The notes under the pieces are model-generated. The model ran no database searches and was not told the origin of the DNA. It saw only the letters and a program-made list of their open reading frames with translations. Below, piece by piece: positions 35,281-42,940 of a DNA stretch of 64,000 bases; position 1 is the stretch's first letter, and each line of letters starts with the position of its first letter. Where the stretch lies: positions 62,001 through 126,000 of the forward strand of contig JAENYN010000003.1 of the NCBI GenBank assembly GCA_016841765.1, written 5' to 3'. The DNA comes from Guptibacillus hwajinpoensis. Its GTDB lineage: Bacteria; Bacillota; Bacilli; Bacillales; Bacillaceae_O. Both the position numbers and the translations under genes were made by a program.

Positions 35281-35787
35281 ATCAAGAATGAAAAAAAGCT
35301 GGTCTGTCTTATATCCTCCGGCTTCAAGCTCTTTATGGAACTCAACTATTATCCTTTCGCCTGCCTTTTCTTTTACCCAAACGTTGATTTCAAGTGCCTT
35401 CTCGTCCAGCGAAACGACCTCCACATTCACCTTTTTATATTCAGGTATCAGTTTTTCTAAAATCGAACTGACAGTATCATGTGCTTCGATCGCTGTTTTT
35501 TCATACGCGTATCCGTCTGTAATTTTCTTATCGCTGCTGTTTTGTCCGACATAGAACGTTAACTGTTCATTCCCTTTTTCATACGCCTCTGAGTTGTAGG
35601 TGTTATGGAAAATATCATAGGATATATTTTTAATTTCAAAATCTGATGGATATGTTTTCTCCAAATAATGTTCAAACGCTTTGCTATATTTATAGGCATT
35701 CCACGGCAGCCCGTAAAAGAAATAAATAACAACGCTTGTTATCACCACAGCAGTTAATAAAAAAGCTTTCGACTTCAGTACCCTCAT
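35275..35787 (-). CDS. Membrane-anchored protein of unknown function
   Basis: A 170-residue protein with an N-terminal anchor (residues ~8-27) and an extracytoplasmic domain of mixed alpha/beta character, including HDTVSSILEKLIPEYK and ALEINVWVKEKAGERI. No family is recognised. The ATG at 35787 follows AAGGAGGCGGGG; the open frame upstream includes an intergenic repeat and is not coding. It stands alone between ABC cassette 1 and the paa genes. Confidence 0.7.
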   Translation of the reverse strand: MRVLKSKAFLLTAVVITSVVIYFFYGLPWNAYKYSKAFEHYLEKTYPSDFEIKNISYDIFHNTYNSEAYEKGNEQLTFYVGQNSSDKKITDGYAYEKTAIEAHDTVSSILEKLIPEYKKVNVEVVSLDEKALEINVWVKEKAGERIIVEFHKELEAGGYKTDQLFFILDR

Positions 35788-36039
35788 CAGCTGCCCCGCC
35801 TCCTTAGTGATCCCCGGAAGGTTTTTGTCTTTGTATTCAAAATGGTAATATCTCACATCTATTATATCACCCACGAAATGGCTATGGGACTTTTTCCTGG
35901 TGACTGTTTTGGAGAAGAGAGAAACAGTGTTCATAAATCTAGAGTTTAGTTTGAAGTAAGAAATATTAAATAGTATAGCCTTTGTTAGTTTCTGTTGAAT
36001 CTCAATTTCTATTAAACCCGTTCTCCTGATTCTTACCCG

Positions 36040-36146
36040 TTCCTTTCCGCTCCAGGCATTCGCTTTCCGTGGGGCGACCGGGAAGCCTCCTCGCCGCTGC
36101 TCGCGCCTGCGGGGTCTTCCCTGTTCGCTACCCCCGCAGGACATTG
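36040..36146 (-). repeat. GC-rich intergenic repeat, copy A
   Basis: Read on the minus strand this is nearly identical to the copy at 60137-60276: both contain GCGAACAGGGAAGACCCCGC, GAGGAGGCTTCCCGGTCGCC and GAAAGCGAATGCCTG. Such GC-rich elements with alternating inverted segments are common between genes in Bacillaceae. Confidence 0.8.
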
Positions 36147-36412
36147 ATTAAGCTTCTTAGACTAGACACCGCACGAAGAAAATTGTCTCATGCCTTCCGC
36201 TTCAATCCACTCAGATGTAAAAAGATATTTGCGATAAGAACTAGGAACAGATAGGTGATACTCCAATTTGCCATAAGCTTATTCTTGGGACTTATCCACA
36301 CTGATAAAGGCAATAAGTCAGTACTAAAGAAAAGAAAACATCGTGTTATTAATTCACTAACTAAAAAACATGAGATTCTTGCTTGAAATTCAAAGCGGAA
36401 TATCTGTTCATT

Positions 36413-36615
36413 CACCAGTTGATTGGAGCGGAAGGGGCGAGACTCCAGCGGGAATAGCGGGACAGCTGAGACCCCGGAAGAGCGATAGCGATGAGGAGGC
36501 TCAGCGCCCGCCCCGCGGCAAAGAAGACACTGTGAGTGCGACCGGAGGGAAGCAGGAACAGATGTCGCACTTGTGCCCTTGGGTGAAAGCGAGCCCCTGC
36601 AGCGGAAATCAACTC
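36413..36615 (+). repeat. GC-rich intergenic repeat, copy B (long form)
   Basis: Begins GATTGGAGCGGAAGGGGCGA and shares GAGACTCC, a CAGCTGAGACCCCGG block and GAGGAGGCTCAGCGCCCGCC with the family, but has an extra ~60-base inner segment before the end GCCCCTGCAGCGGAAATCAA. It belongs to a different subfamily from copies A and C. Confidence 0.78.
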
Positions 36616-36687
36616 CCCATTCTAAAATACCATTCTTAAGATCATGCCAATTTAACAAATCACCATTTAGAATTTTCAGAAAAGTTA

Positions 36688-36716
36688 TTGACAGTTTGCA
36701 ACGTTGACTGTATGTT
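36688..36716 (+). promoter_or_regulatory. Promoter of paaK
   Basis: TTGACA, 17-base spacer, TATGTT, with an AT-rich downstream stretch, about 165 bases before the paaK start. Confidence 0.72.
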
Positions 36717-36748
36717 AATAGTAACAAGTATAACAACAAAATATCATA

Positions 36749-36793
36749 CCGGAAAAATAACGTCATATGATTCATAAGGCGTTATTTTTCCGG
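36749..36793 (+). promoter_or_regulatory. Leader hairpin upstream of paaK
   Basis: Perfect 14-bp stem CCGGAAAAATAACG/CGTTATTTTTCCGG around a 17-base loop, inside the paaK leader. Without a following T tract it is more likely a DNA operator or an RNA stability element than a terminator. Confidence 0.5.
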
Positions 36794-36799
36794 AACCAA

Positions 36800-36813
36800 T
36801 GAAAGCGCTTCAT
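36800..36813 (+). promoter_or_regulatory. cre-like site upstream of paaK
   Basis: TGAAAGCGCTTCAT matches the CcpA consensus TGWAARCGYTWNCW at 13 of 14 positions. Located in the leader, it would allow repression by CcpA when preferred sugars are present. Confidence 0.55.
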
Positions 36814-36880
36814 AAAAAGTCCGGCCGGCCGCTGAACGGAGCGCTTTCGAAAAGTCCATATCTCGGGAGGGGTAAACGAA

Positions 36881-38206
36881 GTGATCCTGCATGACATTGA
36901 AATTGCCGACAGGGAGGAAATCGAGCAGCTGCAGCTGGAGCGCCTGAAACAAACTGCTGAACGCGTGTTTGAGAAAGTGCCGTTTTACCGGAAGAGATTT
37001 GAAGAATGCTTGATGACACCTTCGGCCATTAGTTCATTGGAAGACATCCGCCGGCTTCCGTTCACGACGAAAAAAGATTTGCGCGCCAATTATCCGTTCA
37101 ATATGTTTGCCGCTGAAATGAAAGACATCGCACGCATTCACGGCTCATCCGGGACAAGCGGAAAACCTACCGTCGTCGGATATACGCGTAAGGACATTGA
37201 CAACTGGGCAGATATAGTGGCCCGGTCGATTACGATTGCCGGCGGGGAACCGGGCAGAATCCTTCATAACGCTTATGGGTATGGCCTGTTTACAGGCGGA
37301 CTTGGGCTTCATTACGGCGGCGAAAAGCTTGGCATGGCGACCGTGCCGGTTTCCGGAGGGAATACAGATCGCCAGATTACCCTCATTGAAGATTTCAAGC
37401 CGACTGTGATTGCCGGGACGCCATCATACGTTCTTCATATTGCCGAGGAAATGGCGGCGATGGGAAAGGATCCAAAGAACTCAAGCCTTAAATATGGTAT
37501 TTTCGGGGCTGAGCCGTGGTCTGAGGAAATGCGCCGGACGCTCGAGGAGACATGGGGGCTTAAGGCGTGCGATATTTACGGACTGAGCGAAGTGATGGGA
37601 CCGGGTGTATCGATGGAATGCCACGAAGCGCAAGACGGGCTCCATGTCGCCGAAGATCATTTCATCGTGGAAGTCATCAATCCAAAGACACTCGAACCGG
37701 TCGCGGACGGTGAAGAAGGGGAACTTGTGTTTACAAGTCTAACGAAAGAGGCATTTCCTGTCATACGGTACCGGACAGGTGACATCGCTTCAATCACGAG
37801 GGAGAAATGCAAGTGCGGCCGCACGACAACCCGGATGTCGCGGGTGAAGGGACGGATCGATGATATGCTTATCATTCGCGGTGTCAACGTGTTCCCTTCT
37901 GAAATTGAACACTACCTGTTAGGGGTAAGGGAGCTTGATCCCCACTATCAGCTTCATTTGACCAGGGTCGAATCCATTGATGCTGTCGAACTGAAGACGG
38001 AAATCAGCGAGGAATTTTTACAGGAAATCGGCGGAGACATCAATCATGAGGCGATCAGGCTGCTCCAAAGGAAAGTTCGCCATATGCTGAAAAACTGCTG
38101 CCTCGTCTCAATGGATGTGAACATTTTACCGCCAAAGTCAATTCCGCGCTCACAGGGCAAAGCGGTTCGGGTGGTGGATCGGCGGAACGAAAAGGCCAAA
38201 GTATGA
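36881..38206 (+). CDS. paaK: Phenylacetate-CoA ligase
   Basis: A 441-residue adenylate-forming enzyme that activates phenylacetate to phenylacetyl-CoA with ATP. The P-loop-like motif HGSSGTSGKPTVVGYT near residue 88, YRTGDIASI near 300, and GRIDDMLIIRGVNVFPSEIE near 325 are those of PaaK. GTG at 36881 follows GGGAGGGG at 8 bases. It opens the paa gene group. It would recover free phenylacetate, while the oxo-acid dehydrogenase further right would make the CoA ester directly. Confidence 0.95.
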   Translation: MILHDIEIADREEIEQLQLERLKQTAERVFEKVPFYRKRFEECLMTPSAISSLEDIRRLPFTTKKDLRANYPFNMFAAEMKDIARIHGSSGTSGKPTVVGYTRKDIDNWADIVARSITIAGGEPGRILHNAYGYGLFTGGLGLHYGGEKLGMATVPVSGGNTDRQITLIEDFKPTVIAGTPSYVLHIAEEMAAMGKDPKNSSLKYGIFGAEPWSEEMRRTLEETWGLKACDIYGLSEVMGPGVSMECHEAQDGLHVAEDHFIVEVINPKTLEPVADGEEGELVFTSLTKEAFPVIRYRTGDIASITREKCKCGRTTTRMSRVKGRIDDMLIIRGVNVFPSEIEHYLLGVRELDPHYQLHLTRVESIDAVELKTEISEEFLQEIGGDINHEAIRLLQRKVRHMLKNCCLVSMDVNILPPKSIPRSQGKAVRVVDRRNEKAKV

Positions 38207-38215
38207 CTAAGTGAT

Positions 38216-38229
38216 TCAGAATATTCTGA
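38216..38229. promoter_or_regulatory. Palindrome upstream of paaA
   Basis: TCAGAATATTCTGA is a perfect 14-base palindrome ~60 bases before paaA. Eleven bases of it and its right flank (AATATTCTGAT) recur at 50092-50102, before ABC cassette 2. A shared operator is possible. Confidence 0.4.
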
Positions 38230-38289
38230 TTAAAATTATATCACAATTATTTTAATAGCGTTTATTTATCGTTATAAAGGAGGGTCAGC

Positions 38290-39255
38290 ATGGAGAGTTC
38301 GTTGCAAATGTTGACGGAAGAACAGAAACATGAACGGTTTATGGAACGCATCGAAGCCGGCGAAAAGATTGAAGCGGACGACTGGATGCCAGAAGACTAC
38401 CGGAATACGCTCATTAAGCTGATTTCGATGCACGGAATCAGCGAAATCATGGGGGCGCTGCCTGAAAAGGAATGGGTACCGAAAGCGCCGTCGTTACGGC
38501 GCAAGCTCGGCATCATGGCGAAAGTCCAGGATGAAATGGGGCATGGGCAGCTGCTGCTCAGAGTTGCCGAGGATTTGATGAAGCCGTACGGGAAGACGCG
38601 TGAAGATCTGATGCAGGATTTGTTTAGCGGTGACCTTAAGTTCCACAATGTGTTCCACATGCCTGCACCGACATGGGGGGACGCCGGGTTGATCGGCTGG
38701 CTGGTGGATGGGGCGGCCATCATCACCCAGACGAATATGCTGAATGCGTCTTATGGACCTTATGCCCGGGCGCTGCAGCGGATTTGTGCGGAGGAAGTGT
38801 TCCACGCCCAGCACGGCGAAGCGATCATCATGGCGCTTGCTGAAGGAAGCGATGAACAGAAGCAAATGGTGCAGGAGGCGCTGGACCGCTGGTGGCCAGC
38901 ACTGCTGATGTTCTTCGGGCCGCCGAGTCCGTCAACAACAGGTTCTTCGAAAGTCGACACAACGATACGGTATAAAATCCGCAAGAACACAAACGAAGAA
39001 CTGCGGCAGTTCTTTTTCACGAAATATGTGCCGCGCATCCTGTCACTCGGCCTGAGGCTGCCTGATGAAACGATGCGCTATGACGAGGTGAAAGAAGAGT
39101 GGGTATACAAACAGCCGGATTGGAATGAGTTCAAGCAGATCATTTCCAACAACGGCCCGAAGTCACAGGACCGCCTGCGCCTGCGCCGGCTATCCTATGA
39201 AAACAATGCCTGGGTGCGGGAAGCACTCACGAAAGAAAAAACGGAGGCCGTCTGA
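38290..39255 (+). CDS. paaA: Phenylacetyl-CoA epoxidase subunit PaaA
   Basis: The 321-residue catalytic di-iron subunit of the ring 1,2-phenylacetyl-CoA epoxidase. VQDEMGHGQ and CAEEVFHAQHGE carry the Glu and His ligands of the iron pair, and the PaaA-specific KAPSLRRK segment is present. TATAAAGGAGGGTC precedes the ATG. It is the first of the paaABCD run and sits 83 bases after paaK with a palindrome between, so it may have its own promoter. Confidence 0.95.
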   Translation: MESSLQMLTEEQKHERFMERIEAGEKIEADDWMPEDYRNTLIKLISMHGISEIMGALPEKEWVPKAPSLRRKLGIMAKVQDEMGHGQLLLRVAEDLMKPYGKTREDLMQDLFSGDLKFHNVFHMPAPTWGDAGLIGWLVDGAAIITQTNMLNASYGPYARALQRICAEEVFHAQHGEAIIMALAEGSDEQKQMVQEALDRWWPALLMFFGPPSPSTTGSSKVDTTIRYKIRKNTNEELRQFFFTKYVPRILSLGLRLPDETMRYDEVKEEWVYKQPDWNEFKQIISNNGPKSQDRLRLRRLSYENNAWVREALTKEKTEAV

Positions 39256-39279
39256 CGGTACCGGAAAGGAGGTTGCCAG

Positions 39280-39675
39280 GTGGAAATGGATGCGAAAAGG
39301 GCAGACGGGTTTTACCAGGAGTTTGAAGTGTTCAGCAAACGGACAGATTCCGCCCCGATGCAGTACCAGTTCAGCTTGCTTGCACCGAATCACGAACTGG
39401 CGCTTGTCATGGCCCAGGAAAACTTCATGAGGCGCGAGCCGGCTGCTGATATATGGGTTGTGAAGCGATCGGATATCCGAATGCTGAACGAAGAAGAGCG
39501 GAACATGCTGAATCGCCTTGACAACAAGGATTACCGCACGACGAAGGGATACGGCTACTTAAAGAAAAAATGGCGCCATTACGAACAGCAGATGCTTGAT
39601 GAAACAGAAATCCTGTCATGGAAGGAGGGGAAGAAAAATGCAGGTGACAAGCCCGAAAGAAGCGGCACAACATGA
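39280..39675 (+). CDS. paaB: Phenylacetyl-CoA epoxidase subunit PaaB
   Basis: A 131-residue small subunit needed for the epoxidase complex. FEVFSKRTDSAPMQYQFSL is typical of PaaB. GTG at 39280 follows GAAAGGAGG at 7 bases. It overlaps paaC by 38 bases, so translation is coupled. The C-terminal tail is longer than the E. coli form. Confidence 0.92.
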   Translation: MEMDAKRADGFYQEFEVFSKRTDSAPMQYQFSLLAPNHELALVMAQENFMRREPAADIWVVKRSDIRMLNEEERNMLNRLDNKDYRTTKGYGYLKKKWRHYEQQMLDETEILSWKEGKKNAGDKPERSGTT

Positions 39676-40459
39676 AGAGTATCTTGCAGCCCTGAAAGAA
39701 TTGCTCTTTCAGCTGGCTGACGATGATTTCATCCTTGCGTACCGGGGTTCGGAATGGCTCGGCCTTGCTCCCCATATCGAAGAAGATGTCGCCTATTCAT
39801 CGATCAACCAGAACACGATGGGGCATGCGGCCATGTACTATCAGCTTTTGGAAGAACTCGGTGAAGGAGATGCCGATGCCCTTGCGCACGGGAGGGAAGC
39901 GTCCGAACGGCGCAATGCCATCATCCTTGAGGAAGTGAACGGTACCGGGCATTATTTGAAAGAACCGCGGTATGACTGGGCGTTTGCGGTTGTCCGCCAC
40001 TTCTTTTACGACCTTGCGAAAAAAGTGCGGCTTGAATCATTGAAAAATTCTTCTTATGAACCGCTTGCCCAGACGGCCTTAAAAATCAACATCGAAGAAT
40101 ACTATCATATCATGCACTGGAAAACCTGGTTCATCCAGCTTGCAGGAAGCGAAGGCGAAGCGGCGCGCCGCATGAAAGAGGCGGTCGAAAAAGTGTGGCA
40201 GGATTTCGGGGGTGTATTGACCCTCGGGCCGCAGGCAGAAAAAATGGCCGAATTCGGGCTGATTGAAAGTGAAGAAAACCTGAAAATGCGTTGGCTTCAC
40301 GCCGTGAGTGATGTATTGACCAAAGTGGGATTCGCACTGCCGGGGGAACCGGGGATCGCCAGGGGAGACGGAAGAAGCGGCGTCCATACCGCTGACCTGG
40401 ATGCGGCGCTCTCCCAGTTGAACGAAGTCTATGCGTCCGGGCCGGCATTAAGCTGGTAG
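39638..40459 (+). CDS. paaC: Phenylacetyl-CoA epoxidase structural subunit PaaC
   Basis: A 273-residue helical ferritin-like subunit that pairs with PaaA but lacks a working metal centre. LADDDFILAYRGSEWLGLAP near residue 30 and HIMHWKTWF near 160 are family segments. ATG 39638 follows GGAGGGGAAG and overlaps the end of paaB; the upstream ATG 39596 does not have a site. It is followed by paaD after ~57 bases. Confidence 0.93.
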   Translation: MQVTSPKEAAQHEEYLAALKELLFQLADDDFILAYRGSEWLGLAPHIEEDVAYSSINQNTMGHAAMYYQLLEELGEGDADALAHGREASERRNAIILEEVNGTGHYLKEPRYDWAFAVVRHFFYDLAKKVRLESLKNSSYEPLAQTALKINIEEYYHIMHWKTWFIQLAGSEGEAARRMKEAVEKVWQDFGGVLTLGPQAEKMAEFGLIESEENLKMRWLHAVSDVLTKVGFALPGEPGIARGDGRSGVHTADLDAALSQLNEVYASGPALSW

Positions 40460-40516
40460 GCTGCAAGATTGGAATGAAAGTTTCAGAGAATGGTAGCGAA
40501 GAAAGCGGGTGCAATT

Positions 40517-41017
40517 ATGGAAAGCCTGAAAGCGAACATCATGGAAGTGCTGGAAACCGTCAAAGATCCGGAAATGACAACCGTCAGTGTGCTGGACCTC
40601 GGGATGATAGAAGAGGTGGAAGTGAGTGGAAGCTCGGTCCGCATTTCCGTCCTTCCTACGTTTCTTGGATGCCCGGCCCTTGATATCATCCACAATAGCA
40701 TCAAGAAGGCGGCCGAAGGCGTTGCAGGTGTTGAACAAGCTGATGTCATTTTCATCAAGCATCCCGCCTGGACATCCGAGCGCATCACAAAGGAAGGCCG
40801 TAAACACTTGAAGGAATTCGGCATCGCCCCGCCTCCTGAGCAGGTGGATGATGACGGCATGTGGCAGGTGGAATGCCCGTATTGCGAGTCTCCGTACACC
40901 GCTGTCGAGAATCTATTCGGGCCGACAGCATGCCGCAGCATCCTTTACTGCAAATCGTGCCGGAATCCCTTTGAAGCGATGAAGCCGATGACTGATCTGA
41001 GTATGACCGGCAATTAA
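40517..41017 (+). CDS. paaD: Epoxidase maturation protein PaaD
   Basis: A 166-residue protein with an N-terminal MIP18/DUF59 domain (VLETVKDPEMTTVSVLDLGM) and a C-terminal zinc-ribbon-like tail with paired Cys: CPYC and CKSC. PaaD is needed to mature or assemble the di-iron epoxidase. The start is uncertain: ATG 40517 follows AGCGGGTG, while ATG 40490 would add nine residues with a poorer site. It lies 39 bases before the EthD gene. Confidence 0.9.
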   Translation: MESLKANIMEVLETVKDPEMTTVSVLDLGMIEEVEVSGSSVRISVLPTFLGCPALDIIHNSIKKAAEGVAGVEQADVIFIKHPAWTSERITKEGRKHLKEFGIAPPPEQVDDDGMWQVECPYCESPYTAVENLFGPTACRSILYCKSCRNPFEAMKPMTDLSMTGN

Positions 41018-41055
41018 GCTTTTCAAAAAAAACCAATAAGAAAGGTTGATGAAAA

Positions 41056-41370
41056 ATGGTAAAAGTAATCGCATTGTACAAACAGCCGAAGGACAAAGAG
41101 AAGTTTGAGGAGTACTACTACAATTACCATGTGCCGTTGACGGAAAAGATCCCGGGTCTCCGCAAAATGGAAATGACAAAAATCGTCGGATCGCCGATGG
41201 GCGAAAGCGAATTTTACCTTCTTTGCGAGATGTATTACGACGATCATGAATCGATGAAAAAAGCGCTCCGGACGGATGAGGCGAAAGCGTCAGGAAAAGA
41301 TGCCATGTCGTTTGCCGGTGACATCGTCACGCTGATGATCGGTGAGGAAGTTGAGCATGCCAAAGCGTGA
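41056..41370 (+). CDS. EthD-domain protein
   Basis: A 104-residue dimeric alpha/beta-barrel (ferredoxin-like fold) protein of the EthD family: KVIALYKQPKDKEKFEEYY and HVPLTEKIPGL are the typical N-terminal segments. EthD members cluster with oxidative catabolic operons, but the reaction is usually unknown. The place between paaD and paaF suggests a role with a Paa intermediate. Its end overlaps paaF by 14 bases. Confidence 0.82.
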   Translation: MVKVIALYKQPKDKEKFEEYYYNYHVPLTEKIPGLRKMEMTKIVGSPMGESEFYLLCEMYYDDHESMKKALRTDEAKASGKDAMSFAGDIVTLMIGEEVEHAKA

Positions 41371-42133
41371 GCTGATTGAAACGCGGCAAGAGGACGGGAT
41401 CGCCTGGATCAGGCTGAACCGTCCCGATGTCCTTAATGCGCTCAATCGCCAGCTTATATCCGAAATCGTTGCCGAGATGGAAAGCTGCGACCGTGATGAT
41501 GACGTCAAGGTAATCGTGCTGACCGGTAACGGCAGGGCGTTTGCCGCTGGTGCGGATATCGGCGAAATGGCCGCTGCAGATGCCGTGTCGATGGATATGG
41601 AGAACCAGTTTGCGGAATGGGACCGGCTGCTGCAAATCAAAAAACCGGTCATTGCCGCTGTTAACGGCTTTGCTTTTGGCGGCGGGTTTGAACTTGCCCT
41701 CGCCTGTGACCTGCGGTTCGCTTCCGAAAATGCCCAATTCGGGTTTCCGGAAATCAAGCTCGGCGTCATGCCAGGAGCGGGCGGCACCCAGTGGCTGACC
41801 AAGTATATGGGGAAAGCGAAAGCGCTTGAGTGGCTCTGGAGCGGGGAACCGATGAAAGCGAAAGAAGCGGAGCGCTTCGGCATTGTGAACCGGCTGGTCG
41901 CTCCTGAATTGCTGGAAGAGGAAACAAAGAAGTTTGCACAGAAGCTCGCCCGGCAGCCGCTCATGTCATTGCGGCTCATCAAAGAGGCCGTCGCTGCCGC
42001 GGTCGATTCCACGATAGCGGACGGAATGAAGTATGAACGGAAAAACTTTTACATGCTGTTTGCGACAGAAGACCAGAAGGAAGGCATGAAGGCGTTCGCC
42101 GAAAAACGGAAGCCGAATTTCAAGGACCGATAG
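41357..42133 (+). CDS. paaF: Enoyl-CoA hydratase, PaaF-like
   Basis: A 258-residue crotonase. The oxyanion-hole segment FAAGADIGEM and FGGGFELALACDLRF hold one catalytic Glu, and FPEIKLGVMPGAGGTQ the other; both are intact, so hydratase activity is expected, probably on 2,3-dehydroadipyl-CoA. ATG 41357 follows GGTGAGGAAG and overlaps the end of the EthD gene. It may also act in ring opening, since no PaaZ fusion is encoded nearby. Confidence 0.88.
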   Translation: MPKRELIETRQEDGIAWIRLNRPDVLNALNRQLISEIVAEMESCDRDDDVKVIVLTGNGRAFAAGADIGEMAAADAVSMDMENQFAEWDRLLQIKKPVIAAVNGFAFGGGFELALACDLRFASENAQFGFPEIKLGVMPGAGGTQWLTKYMGKAKALEWLWSGEPMKAKEAERFGIVNRLVAPELLEEETKKFAQKLARQPLMSLRLIKEAVAAAVDSTIADGMKYERKNFYMLFATEDQKEGMKAFAEKRKPNFKDR

Positions 42134-42145
42134 GGGGGCTGCTGG

Positions 42146-42919
42146 ATGTATGAAACGATACATTACGAACTGAAAGGGAACGTCGCCGAGATCACATTGA
42201 ACCGTCCTGACAAGCTGAATGCTTTTACAGCCCGGATGAACCAGGAGGTCACCGCGGCGGTGAAAAAAGCGTCCCGGGACCACGATGTCCGCTGCCTTGT
42301 CATCACAGGAGCGGGCCGGGCCTTTTGTGCGGGCCAGGACCTTGCCGAAGTGACGGATGATATGGACCATGCCGAAGTCATCCGCAACAACTACCGGCCG
42401 ATGATTTTGGCGCTTTCCGAGTGCGAAAAGCCGATTGTCGCCGCCGTCAATGGCACGGCAGCAGGTGCGGGAATGAGCCTTGCCCTGGCCTGTGATTTCC
42501 GGCTGCTGTCGGAAAAGGCGAGTTTTATGGAAGCGTTCATTCATGTCGGCCTTGTGCCCGATTCGGGCAATCTATATTATTTGCCGCGTCTTGTCGGCCA
42601 TGCGAAAGCGCTGGAGCTCGCCGTTCTCGGTGAAAAAGTAACTGCACAGGAAGCGAAGGAAATCGGGCTTGCGACGAAGGTAATCGCGCCGGAAACGTTT
42701 GAACAGGAAACGGCATTATTCGCCGATAAGCTTGCGGAGATGCCGACGAAAGCGATCGGCCTCATCAAGCGTTATCTTCAGGAAAGCTGGGAGACGGACC
42801 TTGACGGCATGCTTGAAAAAGAGGCATACGCCCAGAGAATTGCCGGCCAATCGGCTGACCACAGGGAAGGAGTCGCATCTTTTCTCGGAAAACGGAAGCC
42901 GGCCTTTCAGGGACAATAA
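42146..42919 (+). CDS. paaG: Crotonase-family isomerase, PaaG-like
   Basis: A 257-residue crotonase. The first catalytic Glu position is replaced by Ser (AGAGMSLALACD) and the second region reads HVGLVPDSGNLYYLPRLVG with an Asp, as in PaaG-type 1,2-epoxyphenylacetyl-CoA isomerase. In the pathway it would convert the ring epoxide to oxepin-CoA. It follows paaF by 12 bases and has GGGGGGCTGCTGG before the ATG. Confidence 0.9.
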   Translation: MYETIHYELKGNVAEITLNRPDKLNAFTARMNQEVTAAVKKASRDHDVRCLVITGAGRAFCAGQDLAEVTDDMDHAEVIRNNYRPMILALSECEKPIVAAVNGTAAGAGMSLALACDFRLLSEKASFMEAFIHVGLVPDSGNLYYLPRLVGHAKALELAVLGEKVTAQEAKEIGLATKVIAPETFEQETALFADKLAEMPTKAIGLIKRYLQESWETDLDGMLEKEAYAQRIAGQSADHREGVASFLGKRKPAFQGQ

Positions 42920-42940
42920 TCTTCAAAAGGAGTGGGATGA

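Larger units (their letters stand above)
36147..36880. other. Intergenic region before paaK
   Basis: No credible gene. It contains repeat copy B (36413-36615), the paaK promoter, a leader hairpin and a cre-like site, each listed separately. Open frames of 66-195 codons here come from the repeat and lack ribosome sites. Confidence 0.7.

Noticed and set aside
35085-35291. 68-codon plus-strand frame
   Set aside because: It covers the tandem hairpin repeats after the ABC cassette 1 terminator, and its composition is that of repeat DNA.
36188-36775. 195-codon minus-strand frame before paaK
   Set aside because: It runs through a GC-rich intergenic repeat, has no ribosome site and no recognisable domain.
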